Shown: positions 6,074 to 6,116 of the stretch, piece by piece
Layout: every line of letters starts with the position of its first letter
How positions within the stretch are numbered: position 1 is the stretch's first letter
Made by a program: the position numbers and the translations under genes
Notes under the pieces: model-generated
What the model was told of the DNA's origin: nothing
The model's database searches: none
The model's input: the letters and a program-made list of their open reading frames with translations, nothing else
From: an uncultured Mailhella sp.
GTDB lineage: Bacteria; Desulfobacterota; Desulfovibrionia; Desulfovibrionales; Desulfovibrionaceae
Assembly: GCA_910579055.1 (NCBI GenBank)
Contig: CAJTSU010000193.1
Coordinates: 1-6,116, forward strand
Reading direction: 5' to 3'
Length of the DNA: 6,116 bases

Positions 6074-6116
6074 AGTCGAGCGGAGCGAGGCTCATCTCTG
6101 CTCTCCTTATCCGTAA

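Overview
The window looks like a chromosomal stretch from a moderately GC-rich, Gram-negative anaerobe. A ferredoxin-type protein rich in iron-sulfur cysteines sits directly upstream of a DUF362 protein, and an Omp85/TamA outer-membrane protein shows there are two membranes. This fits a sulfate reducer of the Desulfovibrio group, but that assignment is an inference from gene content and not a database match.

Layout: (1) Bases 1-331 are the right-hand end of an IS256-family (mutator-type) insertion sequence. They hold the last 50 codons of the transposase, about 150 nt of non-coding DNA containing a bulged hairpin, and a right terminal inverted repeat with its tip near base 331. (2) Bases 332-509 hold a perfect 12-bp-stem terminator (377-414), then a sigma70-like promoter (439-467) and a clear Shine-Dalgarno site (498-501). 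(3) Bases 510-2778 are a two-gene operon. The first gene encodes a 429-aa protein with an apparent N-terminal winged helix, an unusual cysteine-rich centre and two [4Fe-4S] ferredoxin motifs. The second encodes a 311-aa DUF362 protein that has no ferredoxin domain of its own. (4) Bases 2917-5241 encode a 774-aa TamA-like Omp85 protein. Its signal sequence looks lipoprotein-like, and two Ser/Pro/Ala-rich insertions interrupt its POTRA region. (5) Bases 5335-6024 encode a beta-class carbonic anhydrase, followed by 92 nt that hold a hairpin and no clear gene.

All four complete genes read on the plus strand. The ferredoxin/DUF362 pair very probably works together, because in other DUF362 proteins ferredoxin motifs can be part of the same chain. 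TamA probably acts in the outer membrane and the carbonic anhydrase in the cytoplasm. Neither has an obvious functional link to the first pair, and the gaps of 138 and 93 nt allow separate transcription. I found no CRISPR array, tRNA, rRNA, phage or defence gene. The points most worth following up are the extra cysteine cluster motif with its paired DUF362 protein, and the decorated TamA.
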